From contig URRR01000008.1 in the NCBI GenBank assembly GCA_900550365.1, forward strand, positions 1 to 64,000: DNA of 64,000 bases, written 5' to 3'. The notes beneath the pieces were generated by a model that saw only the letters and a program-made list of their open reading frames with translations, was not told where the DNA came from and searched no databases. Every line of letters starts with the position of its first letter. The stretch's first letter is position 1. This DNA is from an uncultured Prevotella sp. GTDB lineage: Bacteria; Bacteroidota; Bacteroidia; Bacteroidales; Bacteroidaceae. The translations under genes and the position numbers were made by a program. Below, piece after piece: positions 40,801 through 50,961 of the stretch.

Positions 40801-43800
40801 ATGCGAAAACCACTACTTTACCTGATGTTGTTGCTGACGGCTCTTACCTTCAGCACACAGCTCATGGCACAGTCGGGTTCAAGCGGCTTACAGCAGGGCG
40901 TATTGCGCGTCAAGCTGCAACGTGAAGTTGCAACGCGCATACAGCAGGCTCCGATGACGATGAGCAACGGAGTCGTTACTACCGGCATACAGCAGTTCGA
41001 CCGTGCCAGTCAGAAAGTGAAGGCAGTACGCATCAGGCGACTTATACCTTACTCGCCCAAGTTCGAGGAAAGGCACAAGGCCGCCGGGCTTGACCTGTGG
41101 TACGAAATCACGTTCGACTCCACGGCAGTCACCCCCGCGTCTGCAGTATCAACCTACAAGACCGTGCCCGGCATACAGATTGCCGAGACCGTAAGGCCGA
41201 TGAAGCTTATCGGCGACGGCCCTGCGCACGTAGTATCAATGCCGGCGGCTGCCTCTACGTCAGAGACAACCATGCCGTTCAACGACCCGATGCTGCCTCA
41301 GCAGTGGCATTATCACAACGACGGAACGTTCCTTAACGGCTCTGTGCCCGGCGCTGACATCAACGCCTTTGAGGCATGGAAAGAGGAGACCGGCAGCAAG
41401 AACGTGCTCGTAGCCATTATCGACGGCGCGTTCCAGACCGACCACCCCGACCTGAAGGACAACGTTTGGGTCAATGAGAAAGAGCTTAATGGAACTCCAG
41501 GCGTTGACGATGACGGCAACGGATACGTTGACGACATCTACGGCTGGAACTTCGTCTACAACTCAAGCGACATCTATCCCCACGAGCACGGTACACACGT
41601 GGCCGGAACAGTGGGCGCTACCAACAACAACGGTATCGGCGTAAGCGGCGTTGCCGGAGGTTCTGACGGCACAGGCGGTGTCAAGATGATGGTGTGCCAG
41701 GTGTTCGACTCGCGCAGCTCACTCTCTGCCGACTTCGCCGCAGCCCTCGTCTATGCAGCCGACATGGGCGCAAGCATAGCCCAGTGCTCATGGGGCTGGA
41801 GCGAGTCTGGCTATAAAGAGCAGGCAGTGCTCGACGCCATTGACTACTTCACCGAGTACGGCGGCGGCGACAAGATGAGCGGAGGTCTGTGTATCTTCGC
41901 CAACGGTAACACCGGCACGACCGGCACATTCTACCCCGCAGCCTACGAGCCTTGCGTGGCCGTAGCCGCCATGGACCCGATGCTCCATCCCGCCAGCTAT
42001 TCTTCTAACGGAACGTTCTGCGACATCACCGCCCCCGGCGGCGACGTTGACTACGGAACGGCATACGGAGTGCTCAGCACCCTGCCCGACGGAAAGTACG
42101 GAACGATGGACGGTACGTCAATGGCCTGCCCCCACGTGTCAGGTATAGCGGCGCTCGTGCTCTCGAAGTACGGCAACGCGGAGTTCCCCAACTCCACTCT
42201 GCGCGAGCAGCTTCTCGCCTCGGTCAACGACTTCTACACCCGCAACCCTGAGGTTGAGGGCCTGTTCGGAAGCGGATACATCGACGCCTACAAGGCGCTG
42301 CAGATGGGTTCAGGCGAGGCGCCCGACGCCGTGGCTGACTTCACCCTCACGCCGTCACAAGACAACGTGCTCATAGAGTGGACGATACCTGACGCTGACC
42401 TGAAGAGCGTTGACCACCACATTATATATTATTCAACGTCACCCTTCACCAGCGTCGCTGACGCCGAGAACCTCATGCAGGTAACCGTGGACACCAAGTT
42501 CTACAACTCCGGCGACCCGATGAGCTACACTCTTGAAGGACTCCGCTCGTTAACCAAATACTACATAGCCATTGCGGCCGTAAGCCGTTACGGCGACGTG
42601 TCAGCCCTTTCTGAGGTTAAGGAGTTCACGACCAACGCCGGTCCTGAGACACAGTTTGACAAGACATCGCTCAGCCTCAATGTTGACGCAACGCAGGGCG
42701 ATGTAGCCACTGACCAGTTCATTATCAAGAACGTGGGTGAAGGCATTCTCAAGTACAACCTCACGGCATCTACCGTTTCGGCATCTATCTCGACAAATTC
42801 TAACTCAAACTCTGCACCGTCACCGGGCCGCGTCGTTTCGGCAGGCAAGAAGATTTCAGCCTACGCCGCGATGACCGATTACCCCGTTGTTACGTCAGAC
42901 TTCGTGACCGAGGATTACCCGAAGGAGATGACCTGGTCTGAAGGAATATTCTATAACGTAGGCGACGACGCGCCCCAGAGCACCAACGCCCTGGCACAGT
43001 ACTTCTACGTTGACCCGACGACTTATCCCGACGGATTCAACCTTACGGCGCTGCGCTTCGGCGGTCCGGGCAGTTCTAATACGCCCGAGATTGAGATTTA
43101 TGACGGCGCACGTTCTATCTCAACGGCAAGCCTGCTGACAAAGGTCAGCTACACGTACTTCATGTACGGCTACGACATCAACCTTAACCAGCAGATATTC
43201 TTCGCTCCGGGCTCAAGCTTCTGGGTTGTAGCCAAGTATCCCGCAGGGCAGACCACGCCGCTCGGCGCCGGCTATGCCAGCACTGAGAACATCCAGCACT
43301 ACAGCTTCTACAGCGGCGACAACGGACAGACGTGGACACAGCTCAGCGAAGTGCTCTCTGAGGGCAACCTCGCTCAGGACGCATCCCTGCTGACATGGGA
43401 CGTCTACGCAATAAGCAAGAACCCCGACTGGAGCTCAGTGCTCAGCCCCGAACCTATAGAGGGCACGGTGCGCCCGGGCGAGAGCCAGACGGTAACATTG
43501 CAGAACGACGGCCAGAAGATGGTGAACGGCAACTACACGTTCAAGTTAGCCGTTAACACCAACGAGACCGACAAGCCCAAGCAGGAGCTGACCGTAACGA
43601 TGGCCGTTAAAGGCAACAAGCCGCAGCTCTCGTCAGCCAACATCGTTGACTTCGGCGAACTGCTGGTAGGCCAGGAGAAGACCATGGGCATTGAAATAAA
43701 CAACAGCGGCTACGGCGCGTTCTCAGGACAGTGGGGCGGACTGCAGAGTTATGACGGCGGACTGGCAAGCAGCTCTGCAGAGTTTGAGACTGAATCTTAC

Positions 43801-46800
43801 AATGCAGGCTTCGCCGCACGCTCAAAGGGCACGCTCAACGTTACATTCAAGCCCGCTTCAGCCGGCAGCAAGTCTGGCACGATAACCCTTACCGACAAGG
43901 ACGGCAACAAGTACAGCTTCATCGTACGCGGCGTTGCTTCTGATCCGGCAAAGGTTGAAGTAGACAAGGAGTCAATCGACTTCGGCTACCTTGAGGTAGG
44001 CGGCGAGGCCAAGACGGCCACGATAACCGTCAAGAACACCGGCCAGTATCCTCTCCAGTACGTCTTCCCGCGTTACTCTGACGCTACTCTCGAAGGCGTT
44101 GACGCCCACAAGTTCGGCTACAGCTACGAGTCAAATCTCGGCGGAAGCGACGCCTTCCAGTATGACGGCAACCCCGACCTTGTGAACGAGACCGACATCA
44201 CAAGCCAGTTCAGCGACAACGTATGGCAGTCAGAGGCCATTGACCTCGGCTTCCAGTTCCCGTTCTACGGCACCAACTACTCACAGATATACGTCAACAA
44301 CCGCGGCGGCATAGCCGTGCAGAAGATTGACGGCAACATACAGTGCATGGTGCCCACGGCCGACTGCGTGCAGGGCCTCGGCTACATCTCGGCCTACGCA
44401 TGCTCTGGAACTCTCCACACCGGTGCCAACAGTAAGATATCTTACGGCCGCCAGGACGGCAAGTTCACCATCAAGTTCAAGGACGTGCTCGCTCCCGTCT
44501 ACGGCGACGAGTACACTCCGATAAGCTTCCACATGTCGCTCAACGCTGACGGAAGCATAGAGGTCTACTATGACAGCTATGACCCGTACGCAACGTTCAA
44601 CAGCGGCACTGACGTGTTCATCGGCGTTTCAGACATCAACTGCGAAGACCCCTTCGTGGTTACCGACGCTGACTACGCCCGCGAAAACTCCCTCTACCAG
44701 CAGATAACCACAGGCACGGCAGTGCGCATCATTGCTCCCGCCACGTCAATGGTAGAGTCTCTCTCAAGCACCGACGGCGTCATTGGCATCGGCGAGACCA
44801 AGGAGATTACCATTACGGCGAAGGCCGTTGACGGCATGTACGCAGGCGAGCTGGTCAACAACCTGACCATGATAACCAACGACCCCGTCACCCCGAGCAA
44901 GAACATCGTGCTTAAGGCCAACATCACAGGTGACGGTCTTGTGCCGGTGGTAGGCGTTGACAAGCAGACGGTTGACTTCGGCGAAGTGTTCCGCACGTCA
45001 ACTGCACGCCAGTCAGTGCTGCTCAGCAACAACGGCACCAACGACCTCGTAGTAACCTCAGTTACCACTGACGACGGCAAGGTTACCGTTGACGATGAGA
45101 TTGCCAAGGGCTTCACCGTTAAGCCCGGATACGGCAAGGACATCTTCATCACCCTGCCTACCGAGACTGAAGGCGAAGTATCTGACTTTGTACGCATCAA
45201 TTACGCTGACCAGCCAGAGACCGCTATCAACGTAAGCGGCACCGTAATAGGATGCCCTGATATAGCTGTTGCGCCTGAGGCTCTTGACCTCACGACCGAC
45301 TGCGGCACCAACCTCAGCCAGGAGCTGACCGTAAGCAACGCCGGCAACGAGGACCTGACGTTCTCTATTGAGCCTGACGACCTCTTCAACGTGGCCGACC
45401 TTGAGACCGAGACGGCTGCCGAATTCGGCTACCAGTACAAGTCAAAGACCGACTACGACGAGGTTGAGTACAACTGGATTGACATAACCAATGACCCCGA
45501 GGCCGCTCATCAGGACTTCACTTACTATCTTGACAAGACCGACTATTACACGGTTGAGCTGCCCTTCGAGTTCCCGTTCTACGGCAAGAAGTACAAGACG
45601 ATGTACATATACAACGTCGGCTTCGTATCGTTCACCCAGCACGAGGACTACAAGGAGTTCCCGACTCCTCCGTCAGAGTTCCCGACCGAAGGCACGTTCT
45701 ATACCAATATCATCGCTCCTTACTGGGGCAACCACACCATGGACGTGTCTACCGCCAACGGAACTTACTATAAGGACGAGGGCGACCACGTAGTAGTTTC
45801 GTTCATCGGCTACGGCAACAGCATGATGCTGGGCATGGACTTCCAGGTAATCCTCTATAAGGACGGAACGTACAAGTTCCAGTATCACCTGCAGGACGGC
45901 GGCGTGATGAACGGCGTGTTCGGACTTGCCGGCATGCAGGACGAGAGCGGCACAATAGGCGTACGCCTGCCTGACCAGTGCATCTCGAGCGGCAACGCCG
46001 TTGAGTTCTATCCCGTCAAGACATTCACCGTGCCCGCCGGCGAAAACGTCAGCGTGCCGCTGGAGATTCTGGCCGACAACCTTGGCGGTGAATACTCTAC
46101 CGATGTAGTGCTGAGAACCAACGTTCCGACAAAGTCTGAGGTTAAAGTTCCTCTCAACCTGACCATCAACGGCACGCCCGAGCCGGTATTCCCGCAGAGC
46201 GTTGTCAACGAGGCCGTTGTAGGTTCTCAGATAATGGGATACTTCGAGACAGAGTTCCAGATTGCAAACGCAGGTACTAAGGCGTTCAAGATAACGAACG
46301 TTGACCTGCCTGTGGATGATATGTTCAGCGAGCCTGCTCAGCTGTTCTACTGGAACACAGACGTACAGCAGGGCGGCGGCATCGACCCGGGACCCCTCAG
46401 CCTCGACGCTTCTTCAACGGCAGGACAGTGGATGATGTACACTCCGGGCACTGAAATCGAGGTAGGCCGCGAGCCGGCACGCTTCAGCATCTGGATGTAC
46501 GACACATTTATGCCCTGGGAGTTCAAAAAGACGATGACCGTTACCGTTGAAGGCCTTGACGACGGTACAACAGAGGTAGAGATACCCGTAACGCTGGCTT
46601 ATACCGACGCTCCCGCACTGACCGTAAGCCCGGCCGAGGGCATTACGCTCAACGTGAAGAACAGCAGCGAGGCCGTGCAGGGCAGCATGACGATAAGCAA
46701 CACCGGACAGTACAAGATGACTTACTCGCTCCGCATGGACCCGACGGGCATCGGCGAGACCCTGCCCGAGCCTGACTACGGCGGAGGCATACCCGGCATA

Positions 46801-48576
46801 ATGAGTACGGCCGGCGTGGCCAACCTCAGCAAGGAAGCCTTCACGAGCCTCTTCAGCCGCACGGCAAAAGAGATTGAGCCGCACACTGTATTTGAAGGAT
46901 TCGTCTATGACGTTCCGCCATACGACTGCAACAACATCCTCTATTACCCCGTGCTCGGCGTTGAGACGCCCAACAGCTACATGATAGGCTCAGGCAGCAC
47001 TACCAACAGCTTCTACGCCGCTACGCGCTTCACGGCTCCTGAAGAGGGCTTCAACGTATCGCGTCTGTACTTCTACGGCACCATAGCCGACAACGAGAAC
47101 GTTGACTTCGAGGCGTACATCGTACAGGGCGGCAACGTGGCCGACGGACAGATAATAGGCCAGGGCAAGCTCCGCGTAGAGAAGGAGACGCCTCACTACG
47201 ATGAGGGTACAGGCGCCATGGCCTACGTAGGCGAGCCCCGCACGCTTGAGTTCGACAAGGCTGTCTACATCAACCCGAACGACACGTTCTACGTAGTGCT
47301 GAAGTATCCGGCCGTAGAGAATGCCAACGCCTACATCATACAGAAGCAGGACGGCATGGAGGCAGGCCGCTTCATGGCATACAACGCCCAGACGGGCTGG
47401 TATGACCTTGGCGACTACATGTACCAGTCTTACTACTCATCGTTCGGTTACATGATGACCTGCGTTGAGGACGAGCCGGGCAAGCCGTGGATTAAGCTGC
47501 TCGACAGCCAGACCGAAGGCACCCTTGAGGTAGGCCAGAGCAGAGAAGTAAACTTCGAGGTTGACCCCGAATCGTCTTACTTCGAGCGCGACAACAAGGC
47601 CGTAATCGTCATCAAGACCAACGACCCGCAGAACCAGATATACAACTATCCGGTAACGCTCAACCGCAACGCCGCTCCGGTCATCACCCTGCCCGAGGGA
47701 ACGGTAACCGTACCCGAAGGTCAGACGGCCGAGATGCACGTAACCGTTGAGGACGCTGAGGGCGAGATCTTCATGGTCAACATCGACGACCTTAACGAGC
47801 ACATAGCAACCATAGGCGAGTGCACGCTGACAGCAGCCGACGGCACAACGTCAACCGTTGACGGCTCTGACGGCGTAGCCGTGCCCGCAGGCAGCAAGCT
47901 CGACATGACCATTGTGCTCAAGCCCGGTTACGAGGACGCAGGCCAGCACACCGTAGTAATATCGGCACAGGACCTTACGTTCAACCTGAGAACGGCCAAC
48001 GCCATCTACTATGTGGAGAACGTCAACCGCGCGCCTGAATACACAGGCGACGAGGAAATCAACGTGAACGTCAACGGAACTACGGGCGTGATACCGTTCA
48101 GCACGGTATTCTCTGACCCCGACGGTGACGAGATGACCTACACCTCTACGCTTGACGACACCCGGTACGTAAGCCTCTTCACCAACGCCGAGGGCTTCAT
48201 CCTCTCAGGAACGGCAACGGGCACGGCTGAGCTGACCCTCACCGCCACCGACGCCGCAGGCCTCTCAACGGAGCAGAAGGTAACCGTCAACGTGGTACCG
48301 TCAACGGGCATAGGCTCGGTTGAGACCGGACGCGACATCACGGTAAGCCCCAACCCCGTGGTTGACGTGGTTAACGTGACGCTCGGCAACGATGCCGACA
48401 ACGTGAACTATTACGTTTACGACAACGCCGGCAGTCTGGTAGCTGCGGCTCACGCGGCCCACAAGGCAGCAGGCGAGCCTCAGACGCTCGACATCAGCAG
48501 CCGCCCGGCAGGCATCTACCGCATCAAGGTGACAACAGCCGACGGCTCGTTCACCGCTTCGGTAGTTAAGAAGTAA
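40801..48576 (+). CDS. Giant T9SS-exported S8 serine protease
   Basis: A 2591-residue subtilisin-family protein. A signal peptide (1-23) is followed by a propeptide-like region. The S8 domain runs from about 200 to 500 with Asp208 (AIIDGAFQTDHPDL), His263 (HEHGTHVAGT) and Ser440 (GTSMACPHVSG). An FnIII-like domain follows (VADFTLTPSQDNVLIEW), then a long series of Ig-like/HYDIN-type repeats (phrases such as VDFGELLVGQEKTM, IDFGYLEVGGEAKTATI, VDFGEVFRTSTARQSV). Two FPFYGKKY/FPFYGTNY-type jelly-roll modules and a cadherin-like segment near 2450 come after these. The end is a type A T9SS sorting domain (ITVSPNPVVDVVNVTL ... SSRPAGIYRIKVTTADGSF). It is probably cell-surface attached, acting on host or dietary protein or on adhesion. 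Confidence 0.95.
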   Translation: MRKPLLYLMLLLTALTFSTQLMAQSGSSGLQQGVLRVKLQREVATRIQQAPMTMSNGVVTTGIQQFDRASQKVKAVRIRRLIPYSPKFEERHKAAGLDLWYEITFDSTAVTPASAVSTYKTVPGIQIAETVRPMKLIGDGPAHVVSMPAAASTSETTMPFNDPMLPQQWHYHNDGTFLNGSVPGADINAFEAWKEETGSKNVLVAIIDGAFQTDHPDLKDNVWVNEKELNGTPGVDDDGNGYVDDIYGWNFVYNSSDIYPHEHGTHVAGTVGATNNNGIGVSGVAGGSDGTGGVKMMVCQVFDSRSSLSADFAAALVYAADMGASIAQCSWGWSESGYKEQAVLDAIDYFTEYGGGDKMSGGLCIFANGNTGTTGTFYPAAYEPCVAVAAMDPMLHPASYSSNGTFCDITAPGGDVDYGTAYGVLSTLPDGKYGTMDGTSMACPHVSGIAALVLSKYGNAEFPNSTLREQLLASVNDFYTRNPEVEGLFGSGYIDAYKALQMGSGEAPDAVADFTLTPSQDNVLIEWTIPDADLKSVDHHIIYYSTSPFTSVADAENLMQVTVDTKFYNSGDPMSYTLEGLRSLTKYYIAIAAVSRYGDVSALSEVKEFTTNAGPETQFDKTSLSLNVDATQGDVATDQFIIKNVGEGILKYNLTASTVSASISTNSNSNSAPSPGRVVSAGKKISAYAAMTDYPVVTSDFVTEDYPKEMTWSEGIFYNVGDDAPQSTNALAQYFYVDPTTYPDGFNLTALRFGGPGSSNTPEIEIYDGARSISTASLLTKVSYTYFMYGYDINLNQQIFFAPGSSFWVVAKYPAGQTTPLGAGYASTENIQHYSFYSGDNGQTWTQLSEVLSEGNLAQDASLLTWDVYAISKNPDWSSVLSPEPIEGTVRPGESQTVTLQNDGQKMVNGNYTFKLAVNTNETDKPKQELTVTMAVKGNKPQLSSANIVDFGELLVGQEKTMGIEINNSGYGAFSGQWGGLQSYDGGLASSSAEFETESYNAGFAARSKGTLNVTFKPASAGSKSGTITLTDKDGNKYSFIVRGVASDPAKVEVDKESIDFGYLEVGGEAKTATITVKNTGQYPLQYVFPRYSDATLEGVDAHKFGYSYESNLGGSDAFQYDGNPDLVNETDITSQFSDNVWQSEAIDLGFQFPFYGTNYSQIYVNNRGGIAVQKIDGNIQCMVPTADCVQGLGYISAYACSGTLHTGANSKISYGRQDGKFTIKFKDVLAPVYGDEYTPISFHMSLNADGSIEVYYDSYDPYATFNSGTDVFIGVSDINCEDPFVVTDADYARENSLYQQITTGTAVRIIAPATSMVESLSSTDGVIGIGETKEITITAKAVDGMYAGELVNNLTMITNDPVTPSKNIVLKANITGDGLVPVVGVDKQTVDFGEVFRTSTARQSVLLSNNGTNDLVVTSVTTDDGKVTVDDEIAKGFTVKPGYGKDIFITLPTETEGEVSDFVRINYADQPETAINVSGTVIGCPDIAVAPEALDLTTDCGTNLSQELTVSNAGNEDLTFSIEPDDLFNVADLETETAAEFGYQYKSKTDYDEVEYNWIDITNDPEAAHQDFTYYLDKTDYYTVELPFEFPFYGKKYKTMYIYNVGFVSFTQHEDYKEFPTPPSEFPTEGTFYTNIIAPYWGNHTMDVSTANGTYYKDEGDHVVVSFIGYGNSMMLGMDFQVILYKDGTYKFQYHLQDGGVMNGVFGLAGMQDESGTIGVRLPDQCISSGNAVEFYPVKTFTVPAGENVSVPLEILADNLGGEYSTDVVLRTNVPTKSEVKVPLNLTINGTPEPVFPQSVVNEAVVGSQIMGYFETEFQIANAGTKAFKITNVDLPVDDMFSEPAQLFYWNTDVQQGGGIDPGPLSLDASSTAGQWMMYTPGTEIEVGREPARFSIWMYDTFMPWEFKKTMTVTVEGLDDGTTEVEIPVTLAYTDAPALTVSPAEGITLNVKNSSEAVQGSMTISNTGQYKMTYSLRMDPTGIGETLPEPDYGGGIPGIMSTAGVANLSKEAFTSLFSRTAKEIEPHTVFEGFVYDVPPYDCNNILYYPVLGVETPNSYMIGSGSTTNSFYAATRFTAPEEGFNVSRLYFYGTIADNENVDFEAYIVQGGNVADGQIIGQGKLRVEKETPHYDEGTGAMAYVGEPRTLEFDKAVYINPNDTFYVVLKYPAVENANAYIIQKQDGMEAGRFMAYNAQTGWYDLGDYMYQSYYSSFGYMMTCVEDEPGKPWIKLLDSQTEGTLEVGQSREVNFEVDPESSYFERDNKAVIVIKTNDPQNQIYNYPVTLNRNAAPVITLPEGTVTVPEGQTAEMHVTVEDAEGEIFMVNIDDLNEHIATIGECTLTAADGTTSTVDGSDGVAVPAGSKLDMTIVLKPGYEDAGQHTVVISAQDLTFNLRTANAIYYVENVNRAPEYTGDEEINVNVNGTTGVIPFSTVFSDPDGDEMTYTSTLDDTRYVSLFTNAEGFILSGTATGTAELTLTATDAAGLSTEQKVTVNVVPSTGIGSVETGRDITVSPNPVVDVVNVTLGNDADNVNYYVYDNAGSLVAAAHAAHKAAGEPQTLDISSRPAGIYRIKVTTADGSFTASVVKK

Positions 48577-48596
48577 CAATTAAAAAATAACAATTA

Positions 48597-48637
48597 AAAA
48601 AGTCCGCCTTTCGTTTCGTGAAAGGCGGACTTTTTTT
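48597..48637 (+). terminator. Terminator of the giant protease gene
   Basis: The stem AAAAAGTCCGCCTTTC (48597-48612) pairs with GAAAGGCGGACTTTTT (48620-48635), loop of 7, followed by further T residues. Confidence 0.9.
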
Positions 48638-48639
48638 TA

Positions 48640-48922
48640 GGGACGAGCAGACAAGTGACAAGCAAGCTTTTCAGCAGACAAGCAGACAAGGGACAAGCAA
48701 ACAAGGAGATTTCCTTTGTTTCAGCAGACAAGGAGATTTGTTTTGTTTCAGCAGACAAGGAGATTTGTTTTGTTTCAGCAGACAAGGAGATTTCCTTAAA
48801 GCGATTAAGAATTAAGATACAAACAGACAAGGGACAAGCTACAAAGCAAATCTCCTTGTTTGCTTGTCTGCTTGTCCCTTGTCTGCTGAAAAGTCTTGTC
48901 TGCTAAAAAGTCTGCTGAAAAG
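48640..48922. repeat. Family A mirror block
   Basis: Several GCAGACAAGGAGATTTG units (48645-48800, with a TCAGCAGACAAGGAGATTTG unit repeated four times) face TCCTTGTTTGCTTGTCTGC units (48845-48920). The right arm abuts the ndh stop codon. Confidence 0.85.
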
Positions 48923-48923
48923 C

Positions 48924-50267
48924 TTAATTCTCTTTGAGGTCTTCTCCCCAGTGGGTTACGGCCTCGCGGGCTTCGCGCTCACGTATCTCCTTGGCCTTGA
49001 GGGGATAGAATATCATGCGGAGCGACTGGTTATAGTTGAAGTAGTTCCATACCCAGTTGAGCATGACGACCACCTTGTTCCTTACGCCGAGGATTGAGCG
49101 CAGATGGACTACGAGCCACATCACCCAGGCTACGAAGCCGCTCATCTTGACGCTGGAGAACTCGGCCACGGCCTTGTTGCGGCCTACGGTGGCCATTGAG
49201 CCGAGGTTCTTGTACTTGAAGGGGCGCATCTCCTTGCCTTTCTCCAGGCGGCGGATGTTGCGGGCCAGGTTTTTGCCCTGCTGTATGGCCACCTGGGCGA
49301 GCTGCGGATGGCCGTTGGGATAGTCTTCGTCGCCCTGAACGATGCACTGGTCGCCGATGCAGAAGACCGAGTCCATGCCTTCCACCTGATTGAAGCGGTC
49401 AACCTTTATGCGCCGGCCGCGGCCGAGATGCTCTGCGCCGAGGTTGCCCACGGGGCTGCCGGCCACGCCGCTTACCCAGATGAACGTGCGCGTGGCTATG
49501 TTGCTGCCGTCGGCCAGCATCACCTTGTGGTCCTGGTAGTCGGTAACCATCTTGTTGAGCAGCACGTTGACGCCCATCTTGCGGAGGAACTTCTCGACGG
49601 CCGCCGACGACTCGGGCGACATGCCTGAGAGCAGGCGGTTGCCGGCCTCGATGAGGTAGATGTTCATCAGGCTGGGGTCAAGGTCGGGATAGTCGTGCGG
49701 CAGCACGGTATGCTTCATCTCCGAGAGTACGCCGGCTACCTCTACGCCCGTGGCTCCGCCGCCTACGATGACCACGTTGAGCAGTTCCTGCTGCTCTATC
49801 TTCGTGGCGCAGGTTATGGCGCGCTCTATGTTGGCCAGTATGGCGTTCTGCAGGCCCATGGCCTCTGAGACGGTCTTCATCGGCATGGCCTCGCTCTCTA
49901 CGTTCTTGTTGCCGTAGAAGTTGGTAGTAGTTCCGGCGGCCAGCACGAGATAGTCATAGTCTACCTTGCCGATTGACGTCTGTATCAGCTTCTTCTCGGG
50001 ATAGACGGCTCGCAGCTCGGCCATGCGGTAATATACGTTCCTGCTGTGCTGGAAAATCTTGCGGAACGGGAATGAGATTGAGCTGGGCTCCATGCCCGCC
50101 GATGCCACCTGATAAATAAGCGGCGGGAACTGGTGGTAATTGTTCCTGTCGATAAGTATAATCTGATAGCCTGACTTCTTTAACTTGTTGGCTACCTTCA
50201 GACCGGCGAATCCTCCGCCGACGATGACAATACGCTTCTTGTCACCTTTTTCAATGTTCAGACTCAT
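48924..50267 (-). CDS. ndh: Type II NADH dehydrogenase (NDH-2)
   Basis: A 447-residue membrane-bound flavoprotein passing electrons from NADH to quinone without proton pumping. FAD-binding motif IVIVGGGFAGLKVA near residue 13; FPPLIYQVASAGMEPSSI; NAD-binding motif VVIVGGGATGVEVAGVL; second FAD motif GMDSVFCIGDQC followed by HPQLAQVAIQQGKNLARNI. The C-terminal hydrophobic helix pair (FVAWVMWLVVHLRSILG...) anchors it to the membrane. A TTG/TAACTTTG promoter lies about 55 bp upstream. Confidence 0.94.
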   Translation of the reverse strand: MSLNIEKGDKKRIVIVGGGFAGLKVANKLKKSGYQIILIDRNNYHQFPPLIYQVASAGMEPSSISFPFRKIFQHSRNVYYRMAELRAVYPEKKLIQTSIGKVDYDYLVLAAGTTTNFYGNKNVESEAMPMKTVSEAMGLQNAILANIERAITCATKIEQQELLNVVIVGGGATGVEVAGVLSEMKHTVLPHDYPDLDPSLMNIYLIEAGNRLLSGMSPESSAAVEKFLRKMGVNVLLNKMVTDYQDHKVMLADGSNIATRTFIWVSGVAGSPVGNLGAEHLGRGRRIKVDRFNQVEGMDSVFCIGDQCIVQGDEDYPNGHPQLAQVAIQQGKNLARNIRRLEKGKEMRPFKYKNLGSMATVGRNKAVAEFSSVKMSGFVAWVMWLVVHLRSILGVRNKVVVMLNWVWNYFNYNQSLRMIFYPLKAKEIREREAREAVTHWGEDLKEN

Positions 50268-50319
50268 GTTGATAAAGGTGTAAAATTATTTTAATTACAT
50301 GTAATACTAAAGACTTGAG

Positions 50320-50351
50320 CAAAGTTAACTCTTTTGTCTCTAAAAAGCAAC
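50320..50351 (-). promoter_or_regulatory. Promoter of ndh
   Basis: Minus strand: TAACTTTG (50320-50327) with GTTG (50348-50351) 20 bp upstream. The leader would be about 45 nt. Confidence 0.65.
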
Positions 50352-50412
50352 ATACTGACTGTAAATTTTATCCTTATACCCCGATTTATTGATTTAATTC
50401 AATTCAATTATA

Positions 50413-50795
50413 ATTAGCAGACAAGGGACAAGCAGACATTTCAGCAGACAAGGCACGAGCAGACGAGCAGACAAGGAGATTTGCTCTGTTGGCAGACAAG
50501 GAGACGGTAAATGAGGGGATGAAAGGATACTTCTTGCGCTGCTGAAGAGCATATTTTGCGGCTCAAAAGGCGGCATATGCGTAACTCGTTGATTTTCAGC
50601 CGGCAATACTTCAAACAAAACAGACTTTAAATTTTTAATCTGAATATCCAAATAACAGAGCAAATCTCCTTGTCTGCTTGTCTGCTCGTCCATTGTCTAC
50701 TGAAAAGTCTTGTCTGCTGAAAAGTCTTGTCTACTGAAAAGTCTGCCAACAGAGCAAATCTCCTTGTCTGCTCGTCTGCTTGTCACTTGTTTACT
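50413..50795. repeat. Family A mirror block with a CGCGTAACC-type core
   Basis: GCAGACAAGGGACAAGCAG units (50417-50500) and complementary TCCTTGTCTGCTTGTCTGC units (50665-50790) flank a central 150 bp. Read on the minus strand, that centre (50545-50610) resembles the dispersed repeat at 5389 and 17309 (TTACGCA..., GCCGCCTTTTGA, CGCAAAA). The block separates divergent ndh and greA. Confidence 0.75.
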
Positions 50796-50812
50796 AAAAA
50801 ATGTGTTTTTAT

Positions 50813-50843
50813 TTTGTGCTTCGCAAGATTTGTATTATCTTTG
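50813..50843 (+). promoter_or_regulatory. Promoter of greA
   Basis: TTTG (50813-50816), 19 bp, TATCTTTG (50836-50843): full consensus. It gives a leader of about 110 nt. Confidence 0.8.
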
Positions 50844-50883
50844 CAGAGGAAAACAACATTAACGATAATAAGAGAGACAGGCG

Positions 50884-50920
50884 GATTCCGACATTCAGAG
50901 AAATGCCGGAATTCTCTTTT
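50884..50920 (+). promoter_or_regulatory. Terminator-like hairpin in the greA leader
   Basis: GATTCCGACATT (50884-50895) pairs with AATGCCGGAATT (50902-50913) with one mismatch and one G-U pair. TCTCTTTTTGTC follows. It lies between the promoter and the greA start and has the form of a leaky intrinsic terminator. Confidence 0.6.
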
Positions 50921-50961
50921 TGTCTATCTAAAAAAACAACAATTTTAAATTTATTTTAACT

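Noticed and set aside
50903..50959. 18-codon leader peptide before greA
   Set aside because: It overlaps the hairpin and U-run, lacks a run of regulatory codons, and has no upstream A-rich initiation region; more likely chance.
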